This document shows positions 23,965-35,663 of a DNA stretch of 64,000 nucleotides, piece after piece; the first letter of the stretch is position 1, and every line of letters starts with the position of its first letter. The stretch is from Kuschelorhynchus macadamiae (taxonomy: Eukaryota > Arthropoda > Insecta > Coleoptera > Curculionidae): positions 1,217,579 to 1,281,578 of the forward strand of contig JAUTXW010005222.1 of the NCBI GenBank assembly GCA_030620095.1, in the 5' to 3' direction. A model generated the notes under the pieces. It saw only the letters and a list, made by a program, of their open reading frames with translations, ran no database searches and was not told where the DNA came from. A program made the translations under genes and the position numbers.

Positions 23965-23996
23965 ATAAAAGGAAGCGTCGCAGTCACCAACACTTC
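23965..23996 (+). promoter_or_regulatory. promoter-like arm of inverted repeat, facing the Rbp6 exon
   Basis: A perfect 32-bp inverse of 23794-23825, separated from it by 139 bp. On the + strand AATAAAAGG is followed about 30 bases later by TTCAGTC, a good insect initiator. The following 150 bp (to the TA run) resemble a second LINE 5' UTR. Two head-to-head element 5' ends or a divergent promoter would both explain it. Confidence 0.5.
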
Positions 23997-24149
23997 AGTC
24001 TCTATTCGGACGCGAGAAAGAAAGCTTCGAAAGTGCCAAATGTGATTTTGGCGAAACGTCAGCAAAACTGTTCTTTTCAGAACGACAGTAGTGAACGGAT
24101 GTACACCCAGAATGAAAACACATTGTATTTTTCCATCCGTGAAGGAGTA

Positions 24150-24370
<221 letters not shown>

Positions 24371-24480
24371 CAATATACAATTTATCTTTATTAAAAGCTT
24401 AATCAGAGGTTATTTCAGTCAATTTTAGCATAATTATTTACATAATAAACACAAACTTTTATGGGTTTTTATTTTTTCAG

Positions 24481-24933
24481 GTGGAGTGTAAGAAGGCGCA
24501 ACCCAAAGAAGTGATGTTGCCCGCCAATCTCGCCAAGACACGTGCTGCAGGCCGCGGCGCTTACGGTGAGTTGCTTGTGCTCAACCCGGCGGCAGCGGCC
24601 GCGGCTGCCGCCTCAACCACCGCATCCGCACTTCGCTACGCCCCATATCCCATACCGCACGGTGTGGCAACGCTGCCTGCTGGTGCCACAGTGCATCACG
24701 CCCCCACAGCTACGCTGCCTTTAGCGGCTATTGCAGTAGCTCCGGCCTCGACGCCTCTGCACTATACTACACATGCGCTCTACGACGTGACAGGGTGCAA
24801 GCGGGTTTTTGCTACTGCGCCTGCGCTTAGACCAATAGCTACTCGAGGGCCTCCTACATTGACTTATAGCATGGCTGATCTGTTAGGGGTTCAAGGGTTG
24901 GACATTTCTACGATTTATGCAACTCCTCTTTAA
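24481..24933 (+). CDS. Rbp6: Rbp6 (Musashi homolog) exon; internal when spliced, terminal when read through
   Basis: Musashi-family proteins are cytoplasmic translational regulators with two RNA-recognition motifs (RRMs). This exon opens with VECKKAQPKEV, the hallmark end of Musashi RRM2, followed by a linker LPANLAKTRAAGRGAY that resembles Rbp6 more than msi. The 3' splice site is a pyrimidine-rich tract ending in TTTTTTCAG just before 24481, and the exon starts in phase 0. After 85 nt a strong donor (ACG/GTGAGT, 24566) would splice in phase 1 to the microexon at 42859. If not used, the frame stays open for another 122 codons to TAA at 24931-24933, giving an Ala-rich tail (eight alanines), a Pro/Thr/Ala-rich middle and a C-terminus ending IYATPL. 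The read-through part is strikingly GC-rich for this AT-rich locus, which supports real coding. The RRM exons lie outside the window. Family assignment is very secure; Rbp6 rather than msi is likely; use of both 3' ends is inference. Confidence 0.92.
   Translation: MECKKAQPKEVMLPANLAKTRAAGRGAYGELLVLNPAAAAAAAASTTASALRYAPYPIPHGVATLPAGATVHHAPTATLPLAAIAVAPASTPLHYTTHALYDVTGCKRVFATAPALRPIATRGPPTLTYSMADLLGVQGLDISTIYATPL
24566..24571 (+). promoter_or_regulatory. Rbp6: alternative 5' splice site inside the Rbp6 exon
   Basis: TTACG/GTGAGT is a near-consensus insect donor embedded in an open reading frame. Its phase (1) fits the microexon at 42859. Not using it yields the short isoform with the ELLVLNP-type tail. 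It is therefore the switch point between two C-termini. Confidence 0.8.
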
Positions 24934-25590
24934 AGATCAATCATCAAAGTATACGCACTGTAGATTGATTTTATGTAAAATTCTTTTCTATTCTCTATAA
25001 TTTATTATTATCTGAACAACATTTAGAAACCAGGGATTCTGTGGACAGGCCGGCTTTTCTCCATTCCTTTTATGTACTACTTAACAAAAGGTACATTCCA
25101 GTTAATAAAAAGTATTTAATTCTTAAATTACCATTCTGTCATAATTTAAGTCGAGATAAATGTTTTAGATTCAGAATTTTTATTCTAATACTCCGTGGCC
25201 AGATTACAACAGAATAAAAATGTTGCTAATATTGCATAATATTAAAACTATAATAGATAATAATGTGATATACTACTTATTTTTCTAAGTTAACAATTAA
25301 ATTTTCACTAAAGATCACTACTAAGGAGATTCCTAAGCCATTTCTTAAACTCATCTGAACTTCGTAGATTGGAAAAATGTTTAAAATTTAATTTGGATAA
25401 ACAGAGAAACATATCTTTTAGCCAGCATTTTACACAAGTTTGGCTGCAAAGAAAATTCCAAATACTATAGAAGTTGCTTAGAAAATATGCAAAAGCAAGT
25501 AGATAACTGTAGAGCAAAAAAATTTTTTTGTACATGGTGTCGTTTTTAGGTAATTTAATGGTCAATTAGTCGAAAATGGATATCATATGA
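24934..25590 (+). other. putative 3' UTR of the short Rbp6 isoform, then intron
   Basis: Follows the read-through stop, with AATAAA at 25104. No other feature was recognised up to the palindromic element. Confidence 0.4.
25104..25109 (+). terminator. candidate poly(A) signal of the read-through Rbp6 transcript
   Basis: AATAAA lies 171 bases after the TAA stop of the read-through reading frame. Another AATAAA-like run occurs near 25213. The site would give a short 3' UTR. In AT-rich DNA such hexamers are common, so support comes mainly from position. Confidence 0.4.
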
Positions 25591-25594
25591 GCGA

Positions 25595-26165
25595 TAAATA
25601 TAATATTTTTAAATGTTGCTCCTATACACCTTTTTTATTTGTGATTTTAGGTGAAAAAGTTGTTCTTCTTAAATAGTTTTGGCTTATCTGAAAAATATGA
25701 TTAATTTAAAGAACAATGTCATTTTATCTACAGGGTACGAAATAAGTACAAAAATAGAAGTTTGCAAAACAAAAAATTTTGAAGACTTTTGAGACAACTA
25801 AATAAAGAACCTGCAAATGCAAGTCAAAACGCTTTTAGAAGTGTTTTGATAATAGGCTCAATTTTCTCAAAAAATAAGTCTATATTAAGTCTATTATCAA
25901 ATAAATTTTAAAAGCTTTCTGACTTGTATTTGCAGGGTCGTTTTGACTTAGATATTAGAATTTCATATTTTTACTTTGCAAGCTTCTATTTTTTTATTTA
26001 TTTCATATCCTGTATATAAAATGACAATCCTTTTTTAAATAAATCTAATTTTAAAAATACACAAAACTTTTTAAGGAGAATAACTTTTTCGCCTAAAATC
26101 ACAAATAAAAAAGCAGTCCATATGTTACCCAAATCCACGCATAGGAGAACATTTCTCCTAAATAT
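25595..26165. mobile_element. large imperfect palindrome (foldback MITE)
   Basis: The left half pairs with the reverse complement of the right half almost throughout. Matching segments are TTTATTTGTGATTTTAGG (25637-) with its inverse near 26090-26108, GTCATTTTAT.TACAGG with its inverse near 26015, and AATAGAAG.TTGCAAA with its inverse near 25977-25991. The right arm has an extra insertion of about 20 bp. No ORF belongs to it. Confidence 0.75.
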
Positions 26166-26169
26166 AATA

Positions 26170-26965
26170 TAATTCAACCCAAAAAATAAAATCAGAGAAA
26201 ACTTTACCCAAACTACAATTTTACAAAGGAATGTCTCTCTTGAAAAGTGAAGACGGGAGAATTGGAAATTGGATGTATACATCTATTCGTAAATAAATCT
26301 TTTTTCCGGATACATTCGTAACCATCACTAAATCCGCTGAATTGAAAATTGGCTTTATTTCGCTACTGTGTAATTGAATTTTATTTTGCATTTAAGATTG
26401 GCAGTTTAAAAGTTAATTTTCTATAGTATGTAAAAATTCTACTAATTTATGATATAAAATATTTAGCAGATTTTATGTGGGAAAAAAATTGATTCAAATC
26501 TTATACCAGCTGTGAATTTTTCACAGCATAGGTAGGACATTCAAATGTCAAGTTTAATAAAGATATGAGCAGTCAAACTTATATAATTTTTGGTGATTTT
26601 TGGAAGATATTTCGAAACCAATTTAGTAATGAAAGTTACGCGATTTGAAAATACGTGTAAGAATGATATCTCTAAAAATTGAACCGAAGATGATTTTGGT
26701 CATATGATTATTAAATTTGATATTTGGATGTTCTAAGTTATAGAAAATCTACAGTTGATATTAGATTTAATTTTTTCTCACTGCAAGGAGAATATCCATA
26801 AAATATTTCATTTCTGCCCCCATAAAAACAGCGTGCGGACTTATAATGACGTAACTTCATTAAATCATTTAAAAAAAAACTAAACTAATTAGTATCTCTC
26901 AATTTTACATTTACATCGCATATTTTAGGATATATTTTTAATATACATTTCTTCTAAAAAGACTG
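26170..26965. other. AT-rich intron, nothing recognised
   Basis: No repeats or coding signals identified. Confidence 0.45.
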
Positions 26966-26969
26966 AATC

Positions 26970-27504
26970 TTAAGGGAGAACTGCACGCAAAAAGTGAAAA
27001 ACTAACGACAAGGTCTAGACAAGTTCAAAGTAAGGTGAGAAGGTACCTACGTATTAGAAAAAACTTCCTGCACGTCCGACCTCAAAAAAATGTGTTATGT
27101 ATAGGCAATTTAAATTACATTTCGTTTAAAAATGGGTTCAAAAGGGTTCACGCGCTGCAGAAATACAAAGACATGAGTACGATTTACTATTTCAAATTTT
27201 GCAGTTACGTAGACAAAGGATCAATGCAAGACGGTAAAGAGCCATTTTGTGGAAAAAAAATTATATGCGACGGCATTTGCGTCAAAAAGTGGTCGAAAAA
27301 TGGTCGAAAATGGACAAATCTACTTCTATTTTATAACTCTGAATTAGATTTTTTCATAAAAAATCGCATTTAGCGCCTAACTATACATATTTTCCCATTG
27401 AAATCACATTGAAGCTAATACATATCTGTTATAATTTTAACATAATATTGCAGCGGCGGAAGGCTTGCAAATGATCCATAATATTGCGTGCAGTTCCCCC
27501 TTAA
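26970..27504 (+). mobile_element. TTAA-flanked MITE (piggyBac-like), copy 1
   Basis: Starts TTAAGGGAGAACTGCACGC and ends GCGTGCAGTTCCCCCTTAA. This gives inverted repeats of about 15 bp inside TTAA duplications, the piggyBac target. The internal 112-codon open frame (27035-27373) shows no known domain and is broken in the second copy at 47.7-48.2 kb, so I do not call it a gene. Confidence 0.7.
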
Positions 27505-27789
27505 ATATTTTTATAAAATACCTCAACACATTTTGCGTTTATTTCTGAAGATATTTTGTAGAGCAAAATAACCCTTTTTAAATATTAAGATAGAAAATTT
27601 AATTACATAATGCGGTAACTTATAAAAAGTTTAAAGTACTAATATGTCATAGTACGAAAGTTTTCACGGTTGGAGTCAATTAAGAAATCATGGGTTCTTG
27701 GGTTTAAACTGCGTCAGATTGGAATTACTACAACCTAACCATCAACCAACATAAAACCTTAATCCAATATTAATTAAATTGATGAGAGA

Positions 27790-28732
27790 ATACTTAACGT
27801 CCACATTTCAATCTTTAAGGGATTTTCTATGAGGAAACCTTGAGTACCGCCAGGGGATCTCACTATCTCTTGTGGTAGCGAACATCTTTATGGATGCTTT
27901 CGAAAAAATTATCTTAATCTCTCTTCCTTTACAGCCTAAATGTTGGTTTAGATATGTAGATGATATTTTTCTGATATGGCCTCATGGAGAAGAAAATTTA
28001 ACTATATTTTTAGATCATCTAAACTAATAACACTCTAATATAAAATTCTATGGAAATTGAGTCAGATGGAGCCATTCCCTTCCATGATGTCTTAATACAA
28101 AAGAAAGAGAACAGCACACAGATAATACTGTGTACTGTAATAGGTATTAAAATTTTAGGTTTTATCAATATCCATCTCAAAAACAATCCGTCATCACTTA
28201 TTCATTAGACTTTAGGCATTGTCAATATGTGATACAAATTCAATTCCGGAAGAAACAGAAAAACTGACTGAAGCTTTGAAATGAAACGGATATTGCACTG
28301 AAGGTATTATAATAATCCCAGACCTAAACCAGAATCTAATACTCAACCATTAAGACATGCAGTTTACAACAGGGGCACAACAGATAAAATTGCAAGAATT
28401 CTGAGGAGATCCAACATTCGCACAATCTTTAATACACACAAAAAGATTGGGCAAAAAGGAGTTTATAAAATTCCTTGTTCTTGCAGTCAAGTGTATATAG
28501 GTGAAACTGGACGGTCTATGTCTACTAGACTTAAGGAACATATGAAAGATGTATAAGTTAAAAAACAAATTGTTCAATCCGCTTTCGCTGAACACCAGGA
28601 CACAACAGGACACATGATTAATGTAAAAAATACCAAAATTCTTGCATCAGTCTCGGGTTATTGTAAACGAAAAATTAGAGAATCAATTGAAATTATTAAA
28701 CATCCTGAAAACTGAATTAGAGACGTGAGCTA
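27790..28732 (+). pseudogene. Penelope-like element, RT and GIY-YIG endonuclease remains
   Basis: Penelope-like elements encode a reverse transcriptase fused to a GIY-YIG nuclease. In pieces this reads YRQGISLSLVVANIFMDAFE (compare the GSPLSPVVANIFM motif), PKCWFRYVDDIFLIWPHG with the catalytic YVDD at 27953-27964, FLDHLN, and the IPFxDVL segment. After a decayed linker comes GVYKIPCSCSQVYIGETGR (GIY at 28458, YIG at about 28494), then STRLKEH, AEHQDTTGH and IIKHPEN. Multiple stops and frameshifts make it inactive. The N-terminal third of the element is not recognisable. About 100 bases later ATAAATTCCTGTATTGTGTT followed by CTGAAAATGCC resembles the tail region of such elements. Confidence 0.88.
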
Positions 28733-28734
28733 CG

Positions 28735-29488
28735 TGTTACATCTTGCGTGGAAACCAATCATCATAGTGAGTCACGCGTCGATTGGCACACGACGGGTAT
28801 AAATTCCTGTATTGTGTTTGATCTCGTTCAGTGAAGATCCCTGAAAATGCCTCATGCAATCGCAGGCCAGAAGTCGGAAAAAATTCTATTTGACACATTC
28901 TAAACTCAAGAACAATGGTTTACTAATCTGTCATTTAATGACATGTTTCCCTTTATAAGGTGGGCCATCAAGTTAAGTTAATTGTTAATGCCGAATGGCA
29001 ACAAGGTTTATTACTTGAAAAATATAACAGTAAATTTTATTCCACGTGCTGTGATTATGTTAAAAAACTGAGTTTAACTTATATGTATGCTTCTGGATGT
29101 CATACGCCATACCTAACCATTCGACAGAACCATTTTTGCCCAATGAAGACCTTTTATTACACTGCATCCAACCAATGGCTGATTATAAACCCTGGAGTTA
29201 TCAAGATATATATAGACATAGCCGCTAGACTCTGATTTAAAAACTTGATTTGAAAATAAGGCTTCAGACCCATATTATGTTGCCCTTTCTCACAGTTTAA
29301 CAGCTGTCAATTGTTAATCTAAAACATGTATATCCAAAATACTATATGGTAGGCAATATCTCAAATAGATATATTTGAAATATCGTTTAAAGGTTGCATT
29401 AAAAATTAGCTTTAACAACAAACTGTGAAATATTTAAAAAACCGTTTAAAAATTAAACCAAAACCATTCTTCAGTCAGTCTTTAGATG
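28735..29488. other. Penelope-like tail, then AT-rich intron
   Basis: 28735-28890 probably belongs to the 3' end of the Penelope-like element. The rest contains a 91-codon open frame (28960-29235) with no recognisable domain. Confidence 0.35.

Positions 29489-29489
<1 letters not shown>

Positions 29490-29548
<59 letters not shown>
29490..29548. repeat. (TA)n microsatellite
   Basis: About 59 bp of TA. Confidence 0.95.
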
Positions 29549-29551
<3 letters not shown>

Positions 29552-29713
29552 AAATCGATATGCAAAAAATATAATAAAATATTTGTTTTATTATTTTTAA
29601 ATCATATTAAATATAAAAATTCTCAGTAGAATTCCTGTATTTGGAGAGTTGATGCAATCGACCTGTGTATCAAATAAAAATTTGATTTACAATAACATCG
29701 GACCGACGACGTT

Positions 29714-30661
29714 GGTGATGCCGTGAGATGAAACAAGACAAGATTAAGGCTTCACCTCGTCTAATCTGAAGTTTGATCAATCTCGTCTCGTCTCGAAATT
29801 TAGGACGAGGCACGAGATCAAGTCGTTGTCTCGTCTCGTCTAGAAAAGTTTTGTCTCGAGTTTAAGTATACTAACCTCTCCGGTAAAAGTTAAAATAAAT
29901 ATGTTCACTGAAGATGAAACTTTAGATATAAAGTGTATTAGTGAACTGCGCGCATTTACAAATTAATGCTCTATCGCACCTGCCTGGATGTTAGTGCCCT
30001 GAAAATATCTTCTAACCTTTTGTTTGATAAGCCTTCTAACCTTTTGCTTGAGAAGTTTGATTAGTCACAATGCCTAGTTTATCCCTACATAAAATTTTAG
30101 CATTTATAAAATGATCTTAATTTTTTATGGCAACATTATAACAGTGCTGACTGTAGACTTTCTATCAAACATGTGTACAAGTGTATAGGAGATGCATTTT
30201 TATGCTAAATAATAAATATTTCAATATTTTAAAAAACTACGTTGTAAATTGACCGCAATTTGGCCTCCAGTGTATAGGTAAACTTGACCAAAATAGACTG
30301 ATACCACAAGAATAATTTATCTATTTTTCTCTCGATACCTTCAATTGCGTGACAAATACAATAAAGCGATAAATGGCCGTTTTGCAGCAATGACCATAAA
30401 CGATTACTAGTTTGTTTTTGTTACATTTTATTAAGTGTTAGTATGTACACGAAAGTTGTGAAAAGAATAAATAGTCAGTTGAATAAAGATTTTTGTTTTG
30501 AAAGGTTCTGCCATTAAGTTATGATTCTGGTCTCGTTTCAACCCCTTCATTCTCATCTCGTCTCGTCTCGAGTGTCGAGATTGAATGGTGTCTAGAGACG
30601 AAATTATTTCGAGAGGAGACGAGACGAGAGTACACACTTTGTCTCGTCTCGCGGCATCACT
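29714..30661. mobile_element. non-autonomous hAT-type element with CTCGT-rich ends
   Basis: The ends are imperfect inverted repeats (GGTGATGCCGTGAGATG at left; the right end reversed reads AGTGATGCCGCGAGACG). They are flanked by an approximate 8-bp duplication, ACGACGTT at 29706-29713 and ACGACGTA at 30662-30669. An 8-bp duplication and a (C)AGTG-like end fit hAT. Subterminal zones are built of TCTCGTCTCGTC repeats in inverse orientation (29785-29870 and 30545-30655). No transposase is visible, so it would need one in trans. Confidence 0.75.
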
Positions 30662-30669
30662 ACGACGTA

Positions 30670-33475
30670 ATTGAAATTACGACCTGAATAATATTACTAC
30701 ATGAATATGGCAGAAAGTTATGACATGTTTAAGTTGCTCTTAACGGATTAGATAACGTTAATACGCTGGAAACTTGATACGCATTTACGAAATTGACAGG
30801 TTAGCCCGAAAAGTAAAATTTTGTAATTTTAACTAAATTATTATATTATGTTTTGTTGGTCATCAAATTTTGACCGACTCCTCTTACAAAAGTTCACATT
30901 CCTGATGATTCATTCTAGAATAAAGTTTTTTTGAAATCAACTGCTGTCCCACAGGCCTACGAAACTAAGGAGTTTAGTAACAAAACTTTTCAACAAAATA
31001 TTCTCCAAAACAGCTTTTCTCAAACAATTAAAGTTTTAGTTAAAACAAGTGGCTTATAAGCCGGAAAATTGCTATGTATTTACCAAGAGGGCGAGTTGGT
31101 TCGAAAAGTAAAATTGTGGAAAATCAAGACATTCCCAATTAGTTTGTGTAACAGAATAAAAATCAGGATTACTTATAATTGCATCAGAAAAATCATTTAG
31201 TTTATTCAAAAGCCTTGAACACATGTTTTGTAACACTTAAATGCATTTTCGTAAATAATCAGTATTTTTGAAAATATTTAAATATTTTTTTACCAAGATT
31301 CTGAAATTAAAAACATTTTGAGTACTTTTTCTTTTTGCAGTGCGTATAGAATAAATCGTTTTTATTTGTACATATTCAGGTTTTATTTTTCTGAATTAAG
31401 ATGCAAAGATAAACAAACAATTATAAATTTCAGACTAAACAGAAATTTTTAGTGTAAAACTTTCACCGTTATGTGTTATTATTTATTTGCTTATATGTTT
31501 ATTGCAAAAATATTGAACCGATTTAATAAAAAGTTACTTTTTGAACCATAACAGAGAATTATTAACTAAACTTCTGAAGTCGAACTAACGCGCTTATTAC
31601 ACAATGCGCAGTTGTTACCTACACGAAGTTCTTCTTGAAGAAAATCCGTTTGCACCAACTGTATGAGTAGCGCCAAAGAGAATTATATTATTAACCTCTT
31701 TGTTAGCGCAAATATTGATGGATTACCGTATATGTGTTACACCGACTTGAGAACAATTGAAATGGCTCTATAAAATATATTTTAGTTCTTGCTTTAATTT
31801 ATTTACAAAAACAACTTGTTTTTTTAATATTTGGTGCTTAAATGGCTTAAATGGTTTTTAATGTTATTTTGTTATTATATCTTGAATTTGTCATTTATTT
31901 GTTTACTCAAATTATAATATATCTCCACATTTGTTATTGCAGTCTGCCTTAATAATTTGATTTCCAACGTTTTCAATAAACATAAAATAAAAATGTATAT
32001 CAATATTTTATAACTATAATTTGTGCCTCCGAGCAACTTAAAATTTAAATGTTAATATTTGTGTAGTTCTTTCCAAGTTCATCCTGCCCTAAACACCTTA
32101 ACTACCTACGTACTTAATCCGTGTAAAAAAGTCGTAAGTTAAATGTCAGATTTTTTTATTGTTAAAATGCTTTAAAAAATCTCCTTTATTTATGAAAAAA
32201 AAGAATTGTTAAAAATAAACTCAAAAAAACAGTTTTGAATTTAAATCTGAATCTTACAAATAATTGTGAACTGTGCCTCGGATAAAAGCTCTGCAATAAA
32301 TCTTATAGGTTTCCCTATATCCATACCTCTGCAACCCAAAAACCGCTAATTTACCTGTTGTCCGACTTAGCAAAGGATGGAAGCTATATGCCATATTCCT
32401 ATACAAATAGATGTCGTTTTTGACAGTAGGCACATCAATTTTCCAAATTCAGGGATCCTAGTGATAATTGGAGAGTTCGTGAACACTCTGGGTAACGGTG
32501 TGTAAGGCTAGAAACTGTTGTAGGGATAAAATAGCACGCTATACGCACGCTATCCCTTATATTTTTGTAAATGTAAAAAAATAAGCTGTAAGCTTGAGGT
32601 TTGAACATGATTTGCTTTTATATTAAAGCATAAAAAAATCAGACATTTCCGATGAGCAAAAGTACTTAACAGGTGAATCGAAAGACGCGCAGTGTAGAAG
32701 GTAAACATTTTTCAAGCAAAAAATATAGTATCGGACGTATTTTTTGACACTGATTATGAAAAAAATAAACAAAAAATTCTATCTGAAAATTTTAACGCTG
32801 GACATTTTGTTTTTGATCTTAAGCATTTTTTTCTCAAAGCTCGTAATTTCTGTTTTGCGAAATTTATGGGTGTCATTAATCCCACAACGATCCATGTGGT
32901 GGCATTTTTCGTTTTTTCACATGGTAACCAGTATTGGCTTGCACTTCAGATGACAACCAGCATTTGCACCAACTTCCTCTGGCAAAGATATGTCACTATA
33001 CTTTAAATTATTTTTTTCTTCTTCTTAACAGTTGCGGCTCCTCCATTAGGTCATATGGTCAATGACTCCCAATAATATATTTTTTTAATTTCTTTTCAAA
33101 TTTAAAATTCATTTTATTATTCTAAGCGTGTAAACTCGTTCAATGTTGAAATTGATTCCGGGGCAGTCGCACTATCGATGCCTCGCACCGCGATCTCCGA
33201 AAGTTTCGTTTCGTTGGACCACGAGGCTGGCGGCCCGCGATGTCCTCGTGCTTATAAAGGGAGGCGAATTTTCCCGATTGAATTCGCATAGGGGCGCATA
33301 GGTAATATATGGCTTACGTTGGCAAATTTTGGGTCAACAGCTACGCCGAGGAAACTTAAACATTTTTGTCAGTTTAATGTGAATCGTGATATTTTATTTT
33401 GAAGACTTGTTTGTTGATTTTGTGGTTCAAATTAATTGAAAAAATTAATGTTTTAAATAATGGTAGCCACAGTGG
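30670..33475. other. AT-rich intron, no gene seen
   Basis: Contains a GC-rich promoter-like block at 33160-33330 (separate entry) and chance frames such as 32744-32953. Segments at 30770-30850 and 31040-31130 are weakly similar to each other. Confidence 0.45.
33160..33330 (+). promoter_or_regulatory. GC-rich block with TATA-like box
   Basis: A CpG-rich stretch containing CTCGCACCGCGATCTCCG and GGCGGCCCGCGATGTCC, followed by GTGCTTATAAAGGGAGGCG. The last contains TATAAAG upstream of a CATAGGGGCGCATAGG repeat. It could be an internal promoter or enhancer of Rbp6 or the remains of an element promoter. Confidence 0.3.

Positions 33476-35086
<1,611 letters not shown>

Positions 35087-35150
<64 letters not shown>
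35087..35150. repeat. (TA)n between two Tc1-like elements
   Basis: 64 bp of TA that form the whole interval between the right end of Tc1 element 1 and the left end of Tc1 element 2. Confidence 0.97.
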
Positions 35151-35153
<3 letters not shown>

Positions 35154-35570
35154 TGCGCAAAACAATTAACGCAACGCCTAAAATTTCGTCTAACTTTGAA
35201 TGGAAATTTCTCGAGAATGGTTGATTCGATTTTGATGAAGTTTTTATCGAAATTTAGGTTAATTCCTCGTGATTATTCTTTTGATATTAAAATTCAATGT
35301 TATTTTGTTCTAGGCAATAATACAGGGTGAAAAAGAAAGACATGTTTTATTTACCAAAGTTTAAAACACCCTGTAGAATAAATCAGATGGATTCAAGAGA
35401 TCTAACCAAAAGAATGTTGTAGCCCAGCATGTTTCCAACAAATCGTTTTTTTATTCGCTTCAATAACACAATTTTTGCCTGAGTTACAGGACTTATTGAA
35501 AAGTACTGCATTTACTGTGTTTTAAATGAATTTACCAGTTCATGTTTGAATTGATTCTGTTGAAGACGTT
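35151..35570. repeat. left 420-bp terminal inverted repeat of Tc1 element 2
   Basis: Pairs with 36998-37417. It contains an internal ACAGGGTGAAAAAGAAAGAC and ACACCCTGTAGAATAAAT, themselves a small imperfect inverted pair. Confidence 0.95.
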
Positions 35571-35663
35571 GCCCGGTAACAAGAGAACACAACTTATACC
35601 AGATTGACATTTAGGCGTCAGTTTCAGTTCGGTTTTAAATTTTTCTTCTTATTGTGTACAATC

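Noticed and set aside
24542..24724. 60-codon frame overlapping the Rbp6 exon
   Set aside because: Out-of-frame shadow of the real coding sequence.
24481..24933. Assignment to quaking/how or Rbfox instead of Musashi
   Set aside because: The Ala/Pro-rich tail is superficially similar, but VECKKAQPKEV at the exon start is diagnostic of Musashi RRM2.
28960..29235. 91-codon open frame after the Penelope-like element
   Set aside because: No similarity to RT, nuclease or other known domains that I can see; position after the element end suggests chance.
35604..35663. Upstream in-frame ATG as start of Tc1 transposase 2
   Set aside because: The 20 extra residues are hydrophobic and not part of the family N-terminus; ATG at 35664 fits better.
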